DNA of 64,000 nt from Anaeramoeba flamelloides. Lineage: Eukaryota > Metamonada > Anaeramoebidae. Each line of letters starts with the position of its first letter. Position 1 is the stretch's first letter. Positions 25,786 to 37,963 of this stretch are shown here, one piece after another. The DNA lies in NCBI GenBank assembly GCA_027625915.1, contig JANTQA010000057.1, positions 5,084,001 to 5,148,000 of the forward strand, written 5' to 3'. Below the pieces are notes generated by a model. That model was not told where the DNA came from, searched no databases, and saw only the letters and a list, made by a program, of their open reading frames with translations. The translations under genes were made by a program, and so were the position numbers.

Positions 25786-26135
25786 GAGAGCCTAGGTTTT
25801 CTTGAGGTTTTCTGTTTTATTTCTAAAGTAAAAAAACCTAGAACACTTCGCGAAGAAAAAGAAAACTCAAGAAAATTTAAAGGCTGTTTTCCAAAATTCA
25901 AAAGAATAGAGAAAAATCAAAGATTTTACTCAATTCTTTTAAATTCTGGAAAAGCTAATGGCGGTTTTTTCAATTTTTGAAATGAAAAGAAAATTTAATA
26001 AATTTTCTTTTTATTTCAAAAAGTAAAAAAAAACCTAACGTGAAGTGCCGAGGTTTTTTTTAATTTGTTAAATAAATAGAAAATTTAATAAATTTTCTTT
26101 TTATTTCTCAAATTAAAAAAAACCTAATGGCAAAT
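25247..26135. repeat. Palindrome-module array B, inside and after the LINE fragment
   Basis: The cleanest module is at about 25247-25324: TTAGGTTTTCCAGAATTCAA on one arm and its near-complement TTAAATTCTGGAAAACCTAA on the other, around a 25-base loop. Further modules follow at about 25505-25570 and 25780-26135 with linkers GTGCCGTAGAGTGCCTAGG. Types I, II and III all occur. Confidence 0.8.
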
Positions 26136-26607
26136 AAGAGGAATTAAAAACTCCTTAGTTAAATAATAAAAAATTAAAAAAATAATTCAAATTTTTTTTT
26201 TTAATAAAAGTATATTTTTTTCAATTAATTTGGTTGCAATTAAAAATTATTACTATTTAACAAATATAAAAAATAAATACATTTGAAACAAGATTTAATG
26301 AATATTATACCTGAAACGTTTAAAAACACTATTACTCGTTGTCAGATCTAAGAAAAAAGCGAAGATTTTAAGAAAAATTTAAAAACATTTTATAGGAATT
26401 ACATTGGACATGTTATTATTTTGTTAAAAAAAATTTCAGGATTATTTTAAATTGATGATTGGAAAATATTAATTGAAAAATAACATTATATTTAAAATAT
26501 TTCGAGTTTCAGACAAGCAATTGAAATATTTTACATTTTTATCTTTTTTTTTTTGAAATTTTTTTCAATTTATAACTTTTTAAAATTTTTCTGTTATTTA
26601 TTGTAGT

Positions 26608-26728
26608 GTATTCGGCCATACCCAATTTAATAATCCTGGACACATTCCGAACCCAGAAGATCAACGAATTGAGGGCTAAGTTAGTTAGTGAGATGGGGAA
26701 CCTCTCGCGAACACTTGGTGCTGAATAC
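26608..26728 (+). rRNA. 5S ribosomal RNA
   Basis: A 121-base gene. The acceptor-like helix I pairs GTATTCGG at the 5' end with GCTGAATAC at the 3' end. GGCCATACC, then CTGGACACATTCCGAACCCAG (helix III with its conserved loop), GGGCTAAGTTAG (the internal box A region) and GAGATGGGGAACC (loop E/box C region) all sit where expected in eukaryotic 5S. RNA polymerase III would use the internal control region. Only one copy is present, not a tandem array, and it lies among repeats. Confidence 0.93.
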
Positions 26729-26734
26729 TTTTTT
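26729..26734 (+). terminator. Pol III terminator of 5S
   Basis: Six T residues directly after the end of helix I, the standard RNA polymerase III stop. Confidence 0.85.
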
Positions 26735-27670
26735 AATGATTTACTTTGGTGTTAAATAATGAAATTAAAAATAATTTTTTTTCAATATTTTTTAAAAAGC
26801 ATAATAAAAATTAAAAACTGACAAAGTAGTAATTGACTATTAAAATCTAAAAATTGACAAAAAAAGAGGATATATTCACAAAAACATGTACAATTTCAAT
26901 GCTAAAATTATAACATCAATAGTTGTGAATTATAATTTTTAAACAATAAATGTTGATTTTGGTAGGTCAATCTTGGGCATTTTTTAAGATTTCGAAGATT
27001 TTTTTTTCATAAAATAATTTTTTCAAATATATTTTTTTGTAATCTCTCTAATAAAATAAAACCCTTAAGTTATTGAAACCATAGGTTTACACAACAATTT
27101 AAAATGGATTTCATTGAATTCAATATATCTGCAAAAAAATAAAAGCAAATACAAAAATTGAAGAATAAAATTTTAAAAAAATTTACTAGTTTTTTTCTCA
27201 ATTAGAATTTTTTTTTTTTTTTTAAGATAATTCAAAATAATTTAAATTTCACCCAAGATACATTAGGTATTCTAGGGTATTGTTTCGTGTATGAAAATAA
27301 TCTAAAAATATGCCTACATCAATTAATAAAAAAATAAACATTATTTAATATAAACTCTTTTTCAGTCAAACGAGCCTAGTTTTATTGAAGAAATGCAGCA
27401 TATTCTATAAGTTTAATTCATTATTCTTCCCAAACTAAAATTTCAATTTTTAGATCAATATCATTTTTTCTCAATTTTATGCAAATCATTTTTTTTATTC
27501 CCAAATATAAATTTTATAAGAGATTGTCTAATTTAAAAGGAATCTTTTGATAAAATTACTCTTGTATATCTCCAATCAACATGGTATTTAAGTTAAGGAA
27601 TTAATAATTATAAACAAGATATTGTAATTATTATTAGAAAATTAAGGAAAATTAATTTGTTTCAAAGAGG
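26735..27670. other. Spacer with a dispersed repeat at 27345-27520
   Basis: The block from CTCTTTTTCAGTCAAA through ATATTCTATAAGTTTAAT to CAATTTTTAGATC at 27345-27520 is repeated in direct orientation at 32470-32630. The rest is AT-rich sequence without recognisable content. Confidence 0.5.
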
Positions 27671-29143
27671 TTAAGTTCATTTTATAAATTTTGACTGCCT
27701 CTGTTTATGCGAAACTGAATCATTCAAATCATTTCTTTAACCAAATACATTAATATTATTTACAAATACAAGAGTTGGATATATCCTAATCAATATATTT
27801 ATCTACCAAGAAAAAAATAGAAATCAAAAAAATAAAAAAATGATCAAAAAAAAAAAATAAATAAAAATCATTTATTTCTTGATGTTTTATATTACATGAT
27901 ACCATAATTACTTCTTCTTAATTTGGTTTTTTTTTTAATTCTTTATGAAAATAATTTTATTTGTAAAATTTTTTGGAGTAATAAATTACTTTTTATTTCT
28001 AAAGAATTTCCCAAAATGAATTTAAAAATCTTTTTTTCAATTAATATTCCTTAATCCAATTTGGTTAAAGGGAAATAGGATATTTTTTGGATTCTTCTTC
28101 AGAAATAAAGATTTATTCGATATGTTTGTTTGATTTTTTAATTATTTATTTTCCATTAAATTGAGAACTCAAAAAAATTCTGAATCTGATTTCAATTTTT
28201 TCTTGAATTTTTCTATTTATTTTTAATTGAATCTTTTGTAACTATCTTTTGATTTCGAAAATTCAACCCCTTTCAATTTAATTTTTGAAACAGTATTCTT
28301 TTATTTGGGCTTTGTTTGACAAAAATATTTGAAAAATGGAATTTTTCAAGCAAATTTGTAAAAAAATGTTTTATCAAATCATAATAAATAGTAAATGGGG
28401 TGAGAAAAATAAGGTAATTACTAGTTTGGGTTCTCTACAAAATTAAAGCAGATAAAGAAAAAAAATATTCGAGAATACTGATAAATTCAAATTAATCTAT
28501 GAAAATTTTTACTTCGTTTTCCATTTTATGAATTTTTTTTTTTACTCTAGCTTTGAATAAAACCTTTCTAATCTTTTAAATGAGAATAAAAACTTTGTAA
28601 AATTGGTTGTGTTTCAAAAATAATCTCTCTCTTGAGTTGTTTTAAAAATTGAGTGATGAGATTTCAAAATTGGAAATTGAACTAAAAATTTTATTCAATA
28701 AATTTGAATTTATCAGTATATACTTTGGTCGATATTTTTTTATTTCATTTTTGATTTAAACAAGTTTATTTGGAAAAGGTGATCCTTCTTGTTTGGTCTT
28801 CAAAAAGAAAAGGTTTGTTTTAAATACACACTTTCTCTGGTCTATTTGTTTGGTCTACACTTTGATTAATTTCAACTATTCGGATATAAACACATCTCTA
28901 GATCCAAAACAAAATTTAATAAAACCAAAAATTGAATCAAAATAAAATGTTCAAAAAATCGAAAAATAATAAAGATTCAAACCCGAATTACTTTGGATCT
29001 TTTCCTTTTCACAAATATAAACAGTAAATGGGATTTTCGTTTAATAAACTTTCAATATCTTAAGGATTTCAAAAAATTATTTTGATAGTACTGTTCTTCA
29101 AATTATAATTTTTCAAAACGATAAAACATACTAACTTATGAAA
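27671..29143 (+). mobile_element. TTAA TIR element family R1, copy 2
   Basis: Begins at GGTTAAG with TTTTGACTGCC just inside, and ends near TACTAACTTATG. These correspond to the TTAA ends of copy 1 but are decayed. It aligns along its length with copy 1 (7600-8819, opposite orientation). It is longer because it keeps about 250 bases near 28400-28720 that copy 1 lacks. No coding frame was seen. Confidence 0.65.
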
Positions 29144-29189
29144 ATATTGTTTGCTTTTTTCAAGGTTCGTAAAATTTTGATCCAATCTC

Positions 29190-29885
29190 ATTTCAAAAAA
29201 AGGTCACACCTCTCAAATCGCCAATACCTTCGAATTTGATTGTTAATAAGATAATTACTTATTGGTGATTTTCATTTTAATTTTTCATTTTTTCATTTTT
29301 TGCTTTTTTTTATTTATGGTTATTGGACAGTTGGAAAATGAAAAAAGCAAGATAAGAAGAAACAAATTTGGTAATAATCTGTCAGTATAAAAATGGAAAC
29401 AGTTTAAGTTTGATTTCGAATGGGCTAGATATAGGAATTAAGAAAGACCATTTTTTGATTGATGTATGGAATAAAAAAAAAGAAAATAAAGGAAAACAAC
29501 GTTTCGAACAAAATACCAGATTAATTGCGGATTTAGATTGAAAATGAGACTTTCAAGAACAAAAGTTTGACGTGTAAAGAATTATCAATAAAATGTAAAG
29601 GACTTTTCCCCAATTCACCCTGTTCAACAGCTTTTATTGGGTTTTATAATTGTTTTCATTACAATTTACAAAACGAGATTTCTCATTTCAAATAAAAGGG
29701 CTCACCAATTTTTAAAATATTGAATTTTAATTTTTTTTTCTTTTGTTTTAATGAGTTTTAAAGATTCAGTTGAGTGTTTTTTTATGTTTTAAAGCGTTTC
29801 TTAGATTTTAGAATGATACTACAATTAATTTGATTCATTTATGAATAATTCTTAAAATTTTTTGTGACTTTTATTTGAAAACGAG
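29190..29885 (+). mobile_element. TIR element family R2, copy 2 (empty-site version)
   Basis: Opposite-orientation counterpart of 12565-13457 without the MITE. Shared landmarks include AATCTGTCAGTATAAAAATG, GACTTTCAAGAACAAAAGTT and CTTTTATTTGAAATGAG-like blocks. Its uninterrupted TTTTTTTTATTCCAT equivalent near 29465-29482 serves as the pre-insertion allele. It lies directly after R1 copy 2. Confidence 0.7.
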
Positions 29886-30343
29886 TTTACTTTTTGCTGT
29901 AAATTAGAAAATTCGAAAAATAGAAAAATTTTGACATATAATATCGATAATATATTCTTTGTGTAGGAAAGACTGAAATTCAATCACTAGGTAGCTTCAA
30001 ATTAAGAAAAGTAATAAAAGTTGAGTTTCGAAGATATAAAAAACATCCACAAAATAGATTTAACTGAGGTAGAAAAAAATCATTTTACCAATTATTTCTT
30101 TTTAACTCAAGATCAATAAAATAATCTTCATATTTGAGTATTACCTAAAAATTAAATATCAAAGATTGTCTCAGAGAAATAGAACACTAATTTCAACTTC
30201 ACCACTCTCAAAAATTTTTCTAAAATTACTCATCCAAATTAAGAAGAAAAAATATTTTGGATTTGTTCTTTTTTTCATTTTTACGTAATTTTTAAAAAAT
30301 TCATTTTATTGGTGAGGTTTGGAAACAAACTAAAAACAAATAT

Positions 30344-30752
30344 TACTGTTGTGGAAAAAAAGTAAACACGGTTTTTAATTGGGAACCTTACTAAAAATTC
30401 AAAATAAGATCAATTTATAAGAGAATAAATAAACAAAGACAAAATGAAGTATTCGCCACAATAACAGTTTTTTTAATACTATCTTTTAGTATGGGGTTTT
30501 TCTTTGATTGATCAATTATTAAAAATTTGTTAAAAAAATTGACTATTTTTGAGATCTCCAAAAACAACACAAATAATTTCGATAAACCAAAAAGTAGATT
30601 TAAATTGTATTTGCTGGGTTGATTGACAATAATATAATGGATTATTATTAAAAGTTAATTGGTTTCTTCTTTTTATTGATTTTACTTTTCATTTTTAGTA
30701 ATGTTCCCAATTAAAAACAGTGTTTCACTTTTTTTCCACAACAGTTAGAGCT
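30344..30752. mobile_element. TIR DNA element, family F copy 2
   Basis: Inverted ends: CTGTTGTGGAAAAAAAGTAA then TTTTTAATTGGGAAC on the left, and their complement ending CCACAACAG on the right. The interior is the inverse of family F copy 1 near position 350-420. It sits about 190 bases before the eEF1A-like start, so it may contribute to that gene's promoter region. Confidence 0.65.
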
Positions 30753-30938
30753 TTGGAAAATTTTTTATTTTATTTTTCTCTCTTTTTCTTGTTTAGAAAA
30801 AAAAGGCAAATTCTAATTTTACTCTTTATCAAAAAGCAAAAACCTAACAAACTCACCAAATAATAATAATTCGAACTTTAATTTAAATTAGAATACCTCC
30901 TTAACCGAAAGTAATCTCAAAAACCCAAACTTATCTCA

Positions 30939-32246
30939 ATGAAAACAATAAAAAAACACATGAACATTGTGGTCATTGGCCACGTAGACTCTGGAAAATC
31001 GACAACAACAGGGCATTTAATTTACCTCTCAGGCGGATTTGACATAGGTACGTTTCAAACTGTTTCCCAAACAGCCGAAAAATATGGAAAGAAAACTTTC
31101 CAATATGCATTTCTCCTTGATCGACTAAACTCTGAAAGAGAAAGAGGAACGACAATTGACATTTCTCAATGGGAATTTGAAACTAGCAAATATCACTTCA
31201 CCATTATTGATACACCCGGGCATAAAGATTTTATCAAAAACATGATCACTGGAACCTCTCAAGCAGATGTTGCCTTATTGGTGATTGACGCAACCCAAGG
31301 TGGATTTGAAACAGGCATTTCCAAGATTGGGCAAACAAGAGAACACGCACTTCTTGCATCTACACTTGGTGTCAAGCAAATGATTGTCCTTGTCAACAAA
31401 ATGGATGAAAGGTCTGTACAATATTCCGAAACAAGATTCAACGAAATCAGAACTAAAGTGCTAAAGTATTTGAAAAGGCTTGGGTACAACGCCAAGAAAG
31501 TTCCGGTAATCCCCATATCTGGATGGAAGGGCGAAAATATGGTCAAAAGATCGCCAAACATGAAATGGTGGAAAGGGCCCACACTCATACGAATTTTAAA
31601 TTCACTTACACCACCAAAGAGACCAACAAACCTTCCATTAAGAATCCCAATTGAAAGCGTTTATTTAATTAGTGGTATTGGCACAGTCCCAGTGGGAAGG
31701 GTTGAAACAGGAATCCTTAAATTTCGGCAACATGTCACTTTTGCTCCATCTGGAATTTACTCTGAAGTAAGATCAATTGAAATGCATCACAAGCCTTTTG
31801 AAATCGCACTTCCAGGATCAATTATTGGCTTTAATGTCACAAACGTTTCCATTAGGGAAATCAGAAGAGGAAATGTTTGTGGTGAGTCCCAAAACGACCC
31901 ACCTCGCGGAGTCTCTCAATTTACTGCACAAATCATCGTCATGAACCACCCCAAAATGATCAAAGTAGGTTATACACCCGTAATTGATTGCCACACTGCA
32001 CACGTTGCATGCAGAATTGACAAGATCGTCCAAAAAATTGACAAACGATCAGGAAAGGTTTTGGAAGAAAATCCAAAGGGCTTACGAAATGGTGAATCAG
32101 GTTTGGTAGTTTTTGTTCCCCAAAAACCTTTCTGTGTTGAAAATTACTCTGAATACCCTCCTCTTGGAAGATTTGCTGTAAGAGATATGAGACAAACAAT
32201 TGCAGTTGGTGTTGTTAAAAGTATTGTTAGAATTGAAAATAATTAA
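30939..32246 (+). CDS. eEF1A-like translational GTPase
   Basis: Single exon, 435 residues. eEF1A delivers aminoacyl-tRNA to the ribosome in its GTP form. G1 is GHVDSGKS (residues 14-21), switch [11 protein letters not shown] (67-76), G3 DTPGH (91-95, with the catalytic His95), G4 NKMD (153-156), G5 SGWKGEN. Domains II and III follow with [19 protein letters not shown] and [15 protein letters not shown]. Numbering matches canonical eEF1A up to G4. Differences: Thr at position 71 (usually Ile), Thr92 (usually Ala) and Lys96 (usually Arg), many changes in the helix after G1, and no Lys-rich C-terminal tail (ends [10 protein letters not shown]). It is either a diverged paralogue or this lineage's own eEF1A. 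Its GC content is visibly higher than the flanks, as for a highly expressed gene. Confidence 0.85.
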   Translation: MKTIKKHMNIVVIGHVDSGKSTTTGHLIYLSGGFDIGTFQTVSQTAEKYGKKTFQYAFLLDRLNSERERGTTIDISQWEFETSKYHFTIIDTPGHKDFIKNMITGTSQADVALLVIDATQGGFETGISKIGQTREHALLASTLGVKQMIVLVNKMDERSVQYSETRFNEIRTKVLKYLKRLGYNAKKVPVIPISGWKGENMVKRSPNMKWWKGPTLIRILNSLTPPKRPTNLPLRIPIESVYLISGIGTVPVGRVETGILKFRQHVTFAPSGIYSEVRSIEMHHKPFEIALPGSIIGFNVTNVSIREIRRGNVCGESQNDPPRGVSQFTAQIIVMNHPKMIKVGYTPVIDCHTAHVACRIDKIVQKIDKRSGKVLEENPKGLRNGESGLVVFVPQKPFCVENYSEYPPLGRFAVRDMRQTIAVGVVKSIVRIENN

Positions 32247-32641
32247 ACTTGAAGGAAAAATAATTGACAATTAACCACTTACTGTTTTCACTTGGCCTTT
32301 CTGGTTTATATTTATCAAAACTACAAGAATTCATTTTATTTTTGTTATCCCAGTTACGTTGTTCTTTATTTTAACCACTACCCTCTCTTTTTACATTTGT
32401 TCTTTTTTATAATATTGTCTATATCTTATTTTTATATAAACAAACCAACATTGTTATTTATTCTCCTTTTATCAACTCTTTTTCAGTCAAAGTGGACCAG
32501 TTTTATTGGTGAAATAGAATATATTCTATAAGTTTAATCCAGTATTCTTCTCAAAATATATTTTCAATTTTTAGATCCTGATTATTTTTTCTAATTTAGT
32601 CAATTTTTTTATTATTTTTTCTTTTTTTTTTATAAAGTTAT

Positions 32642-32674
<33 letters not shown>

Positions 32675-33964
32675 CTATTTTAGCATATAAAGCAAAAAAA
32701 AAAAAAATGTTTGAAACTCCAAATTAACTTTCAAAAAATTAGTGTTTTGAGATTTCTTAAAAAAAAAAATGAATATATTTCCTCTTTATAGGAGTATTTT
32801 GAGTTTAAAAGTAAAAAAACCTGATTTTGAAAATCATTTTTTGTAAAAGTCTCTTTTCAACCATGAAAAAACAGTAATCCAAGTTACGAAACAAATGGTT
32901 CAAAAATTCAGAGAATTAAAAAGTCGATGAAGAATGGTGTACAATTCATATTAACAAGATTATAAATGGAAGAAATTTTCAAACAGAACAAAATGTAAGT
33001 TGAAATTTCAATTCATAAAAGAAAAATTTAAGAAAAAAATTTTGTTTTGGTAACTGAATTGAACGAAATAAATATGTTTAGCAACTATAGGCCTTGCAAT
33101 AAAAAAAAAAAATAATCAAAAACAATTACCTATCAAAAAGAAATCCAAAAAAAATAAAAGAGCAAAAGTGTGAAATTTATAATATTTTTTATTGTCTGAC
33201 CCAAGATCTAATTGACTTGGAATTTCAAGGGTTTATTATTCGATTACAAGTAACTTTTGTTTTGTCATTGAGATCTTTCAATCGGATTTTTTTTCAATAT
33301 TTGGATTTATTTTTTTCGGATTTTTTTGGTAAAAAAAAAAAATGGAAAAGAACTTTCCAAAAAAGTGAAAATAAAAAAAAATGTAAAAATCCAGATTTTT
33401 TGTTTTTATACCGAAACAGGTGCTTTAAAAATCTTATTATCAACAATTTTAATTTTCAAAATATATTTTCTATTTTTAAATCTAGACCATTTTTTGTAAT
33501 TTAGCCAATTTAGTTAAAATTTCATTTTTTCCAAATTTATAAATTCTTGTGGCATAATTTTTTTGATAATCATCTGCTCTAATTTACAGTTTATCTTTTA
33601 TCTTATTTCTAAACAATCTAACTTCTTCGATTCATAAAAAACGTGAGTTATTCTCTTTTGATTGGGTGTCTTTGATTGAAACTGTGTTTATTTCATGATG
33701 AATAATTGTTTAATTTTCTGGTTGATAATTCTTTTTTTTTTTTTGTTTCAATTTTTTTTCTATTTTAGATGCATATATTAGATTTTTATTTAATTTTTTT
33801 TTCATAATTATTTTTTATAATTTGGGAAATAATTTTTTTTTATTTTTACTTTCTTTTTATTTTTTTTTTGTGCCTTTTTTCTAATTTATTCAAAGTTTTT
33901 TTTTGTTTTGCAGTACTTTTTTTTGAATTTTTTTGGTTTTGTTTTTTCGTCTTCTAAAATTTTT

Positions 33965-34000
<36 letters not shown>

Positions 34001-34734
34001 ACACCATTTCAAAAAAAAAACACTGATAAACCCAAATTTTCTTTTTAAAAAGAAGACTATAACTTTCAAAATGAATATATTTCCTATTAAAAACCACTTA
34101 TTGAATCTTTAAATTTCAAAAAGAAATTCAAATTTTGAAAAAGTGTGTTAAAATCACCTTGGATGCTATTTATTATTATTTTTATTAATAATAATTTAAA
34201 AAATTTATTTATGGTATAGGTATTTTTCTTATGAAAATTAACTTTTTACTTTGAAGTTTATAATTTTTCTATTATTGAAACAATTATAGGTTTGTTAATT
34301 ATTAAATAAATTAATTTTTAAATTTTTGACTGGTCGTTTTGAGTAAAATGTAGTTTAATTTTTTTATAATAAATTATCAAAATAGGCTCAAAAATGTGTT
34401 TAGTTATAAATCTGAATTGTCTTTAATTAAAAAGAATTTTGATATCTCCAGTTTTTGGTAAAAATATTTTTATTATTAGTTGATAAAATTAAACTATTTC
34501 TACAACTTATATTTTAGATTTCATTGAAAAAATGTTTATTTAATCTTTAAAAAAAAACACTAATTTTTCTTTTTCCTTCTTTTATTTAAGTGTCTAATTA
34601 GTAATTTTATATTTTTAACAAAATATTTAACTGTTTTATTTTATTCATATTAAATTTAATCAACTTTCTTTTTGAAAGTAAAACCATCTTCTACATACAT
34701 TGGTTTTAAATCTTCAATTTTTTTACAATTTTAT
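32247..34734. other. Spacer with T-rich tracts and a dispersed repeat at 32470-32630
   Basis: Holds the second copy of the block at 27345-27520 (CTCTTTTTCAGTCAAA ... ATATTCTATAAGTTTAAT). It also has long T runs near 32650-32675 and 33968-33996, and a weak third match of the CAATTTTTAGATC-type end near 33455-33530. The plus-strand open frame at 33217-33504 shows no family motif. Confidence 0.45.
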
Positions 34735-34932
34735 TACAGTCAGTTTCACTTTTAAGGCACAAACTTTCAACGAAATTTAAGGTACAATAAAAATCTGAAA
34801 TTAAGGCGCAAAATTAAGATTCTAGTAAAATACATTGTAAAAAAAAATTATAAAATTTGTATCTTAATTTCAGATTTTTTTGTGCCTTAAATTTCGTTGA
34901 AAGTTTGTGCCTTAAAAGTAGATCTGACTGTA
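34735..34932. mobile_element. Tc1/mariner-type MITE, copy 3
   Basis: TA-bordered, with arms CAGTCAGTTTCACTTTTAAG and the complement ending GATCTGACTG. The inner arms repeat GGCACAAACTTTCAACGAAA in both orientations. Arm identity is the best of the three copies, suggesting the youngest insertion. Confidence 0.85.
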
Positions 34933-36919
34933 GTTTATAGGATTTTATTTTTCATTCTGTATATTTTTATAATTTCTTGACAATAATGAAAAAGTATTTG
35001 ATATTTTTTTATGGAATAAAATAATTTATATTAGGAATTAATGATTTTCGAAATTAATTTCCAATATTTTAAGTTAAAATAAAATTCAATACCTATTCTA
35101 ATTATTAATTTTTCCATTTTTTTATCCTATATATTTATTTTATAAATTATTTTGTTTGGCCATAAATAAATTTTTAAAAGTATAAAATACATTTTTTATT
35201 TTTTTTTATTAATTTTAAAAAAATATTCTTTTTTTTTATTTATAAATATTTTTTTAATTTTCAGAAAACAAAAAATTGTTTAATATAAACCCCAATTCAA
35301 AATTTTTAACACACCAAAATTCGATTTATGAAAAAAAAAAAAAAAAATTATTTAATCAATTCTCGCAGATATACCAAATTAGAATCATTCACTAATTTAA
35401 ATGTTAACACTTTTTTATAAATTAAAATATTCACAAAACAATAAATAAATAATTATCAATACAAATAAATCATGGGTGTGTTAAAATTTTTGGAGAGAGC
35501 AAAACAAAAAAATTGATTAGTAAAATTTGTTTAAATTCTATTAGGAATATTGATCGATAAAAGGTTTGATACTACAAACAAATTTTATTTGAGTTCTTCC
35601 ATTTGGAACAACTCAACTTTAACCTAATATCAATCTGTTCAAAAAAAAATTTGATCGAACGAAATAGGTTACATAATTCAAACAATTAAATGAAAAAAAA
35701 ACTCAAAGATGAAAAAATGATTTTCATATTTTACAAAAATCAAATTTATCTCCTATTTCAATAAAATTTTATTATTATGATTGTTTGGAACATTTTAGCT
35801 GTGGGGAAAATTTTGAATTTTAGTTTATTATTAACAAATAATTATTTTATATTTTTTTTCTGAAATAAATTAGTATAGTTAATTATTATTTTTTTTTTGT
35901 TTTCAGTTTGCAACTCAAAAAATAAAAAAAAATATTTCTTATCGTACTATATCAACTTAATTCGATAATATCTACTTTTTGATTTTTTAGATTTAGGTAG
36001 TGAATTTCACTATTTTTTAATAAATAATTAATATTTTTATTACTACTATTTGATTAATTATTTCCTATTATTGAAAATTTTCCAATAATGATTATTTATA
36101 TTTCAGTTATTTATAAATTTAAATCCCCATCAATTACAAAATCTATAATGTATATTGATACGAAAGTTTAAAGAAAAATTATTAATCTCTAATAAGTTTA
36201 TAGTTCTTCTGGATATCTTTATAATAATACAATTACTAAAAGTGTCAAGATTTTGTTAACATAAGAAATAAATACACAAACAAGATTACCCCACATTTTC
36301 ATTTTTTACGTTTTCTTTTGAAGAAATATAAAAAAAATCAGAGATTACAATTATGTTTCTTGTTAGAAATATTACTCACTGATTTGGTTTTGAGAATATC
36401 CAAGTTTATTGTTTTATTTGAGAATCTATTGATGTATTATTGTCTTAAATCTATTTTATAAAATTATTAATTTCAATATTTTTTAATCTGTGAAAGACTT
36501 TTTAGAAGAAAAAAAAAATTAGAATATTACTGGAATTTGGAAAATGATGGGTTTAAATTCCGACTTTCATTTTTCTTTCCATTTTATTCTCAAATAAAGA
36601 AATTCAAAGAAAATGATTGTAAATTGTGTTTATGTTTATAAATATTGTATTTTTCATTGCTATTCATGTATTTGCTTCTTTTTTAATTAAAATAAGATCC
36701 TCAAAGAGACTAATTGTTTTGAATAGGAAAAAAGAAAATCCTGAGAAACTTTACCACTTTTGAATATCAAACACAAGAATCAAAAGATATTCCTTCAAAA
36801 TATCTTGAAACTGTTTTAATACTCTAAAATAAAATTTCAAATATTCAGATATAATTAGAAACTTAAATCCATTTTTTGATTTTTTAGTCCTTATTTGAAT
36901 ATTTTTTTTAAAAAACTGT
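34933..36919. other. Spacer with a diverged repeat at 35275-35760
   Basis: The stretch 35275-35760 (AATATAAACCCCAATTCAAA ... AAATCATGGGTGTGTT ... GAAATAGGTTACATAA) aligns in direct orientation with 46850-47330. Within it, TTTTTAACACACC and its inverse GGTGTGTTAAAA suggest TIRs of a small element at about 35285-35500. The remainder shows nothing recognisable. Confidence 0.5.
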
Positions 36920-37963
36920 ATGAACAGAAAACAAAGACTATTAGGGAAATTGGAAAAAGAATTTTTAAAAGGTGCTGATAAGAAAAAAAATAATAGTCCA
37001 GATGAAAAAGACAACAAAGAAAAGTACGACGAAAAGTCATTTTATAAATTAATCAAATTAGCAAAAGAAACAGTGAATGAAAAAAAAAAACAAGAAAAAA
37101 AAATAGACAAAATTACTGAAAGGCTTGAAGTTACATTAAAACAGAGCCAAAAAATGGAACCAAAATTTGGAGAAATAGAGATTGAAAATATAAAGCTTGA
37201 AAAACAAATTAAAAAATTGGCACAGATCAAAGATAATCTCCAAAAGAAACTTGATAAGAAAAGAAAAAAAAAAAAGTTTACAATTGCAAAACAAAACAAA
37301 GAAAAAATCATCCAAACAATCACCCAAAAGAGACAATTGTATTACCAACAAATAGACTTGCTGTCACCAATTCCTGACATAATTGATGTTGAAAGGGAAT
37401 ATGATTATTGTGTACTTTTCCTTCAAGCAAAGTTCCAAGAATCAGATTTAACAAAAAAACAATTAGCCCTCTTTTCGGTCACAATAAAAACTTGGTTAGA
37501 AGGGCTTGAGAGCTTTTACGAAGATCTCAAAGAAGAAATCTTTTCTGAACTTAATATACGAGCAACAAAAAGTGATCTCTTGGAAGTAGATCATATCTTT
37601 TCGGTCTACACAGGACTGTGCTGGGATAAGTCTACAATTTACTCATTTTTTGACAATTTCCCCATCCCAGATCCAAACCGTTTCTTATCAAAGCAAGAAA
37701 CAGACATTTTATTACAAATCGGTAAAACACTTTTCCACTGGTGGTGGAGAGCTTTCACTACAGGGGAATATGGTTTACAGATGGGCGATCTCCAATACTT
37801 TTCGAAAAAGGGTTTAAAATATGATCCAAACAAGCATACCATTTTGTACAACTTTTCGAATTTAATAAAGAAAAAGGAGAAAGAACAAACTGTAATTCCA
37901 ATTCTTGTTTCGTTACAGTACCAAAAAAAATCTATTACAAAGCTTGGTGTTATTGATTTTTAA
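36920..37963 (+). CDS. Coiled-coil protein of unknown family
   Basis: Single exon, 347 residues, not recognised. Residues 1-45 are basic/charged. About 45-145 is a Lys/Glu-rich coiled coil (QEKKIDKITERLEV, LEKQIKKLAQIKDNLQKKL). About 155-347 is a compact, well-composed domain with aromatic-rich motifs: DYCVLFLQAKFQES, VTIKTWLEGLESFYEDLKEE, VYTGLCWDKSTIYSFF, TLFHWWWRAFTTGEYGLQMG, and a C-terminal strand VIPILVSLQYQ. The domain uses varied codons and looks under selection. Coiled coil plus globular C-terminus recalls Beclin-type architecture, but the motifs do not match Beclin. Start chosen as the first ATG after an A/T-rich leader. Confidence 0.75.
   Translation: MNRKQRLLGKLEKEFLKGADKKKNNSPDEKDNKEKYDEKSFYKLIKLAKETVNEKKKQEKKIDKITERLEVTLKQSQKMEPKFGEIEIENIKLEKQIKKLAQIKDNLQKKLDKKRKKKKFTIAKQNKEKIIQTITQKRQLYYQQIDLLSPIPDIIDVEREYDYCVLFLQAKFQESDLTKKQLALFSVTIKTWLEGLESFYEDLKEEIFSELNIRATKSDLLEVDHIFSVYTGLCWDKSTIYSFFDNFPIPDPNRFLSKQETDILLQIGKTLFHWWWRAFTTGEYGLQMGDLQYFSKKGLKYDPNKHTILYNFSNLIKKKEKEQTVIPILVSLQYQKKSITKLGVIDF

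Noticed and set aside
940-26135. Repeats with short linkers as a CRISPR-like array
   Set aside because: Units are diverged palindromes of several types without unique spacers of constant length, in eukaryotic DNA.
36920-37963. Beclin 1 (autophagy) identity for the coiled-coil protein
   Set aside because: General layout is similar, but the conserved C-terminal Beclin motifs are not present.
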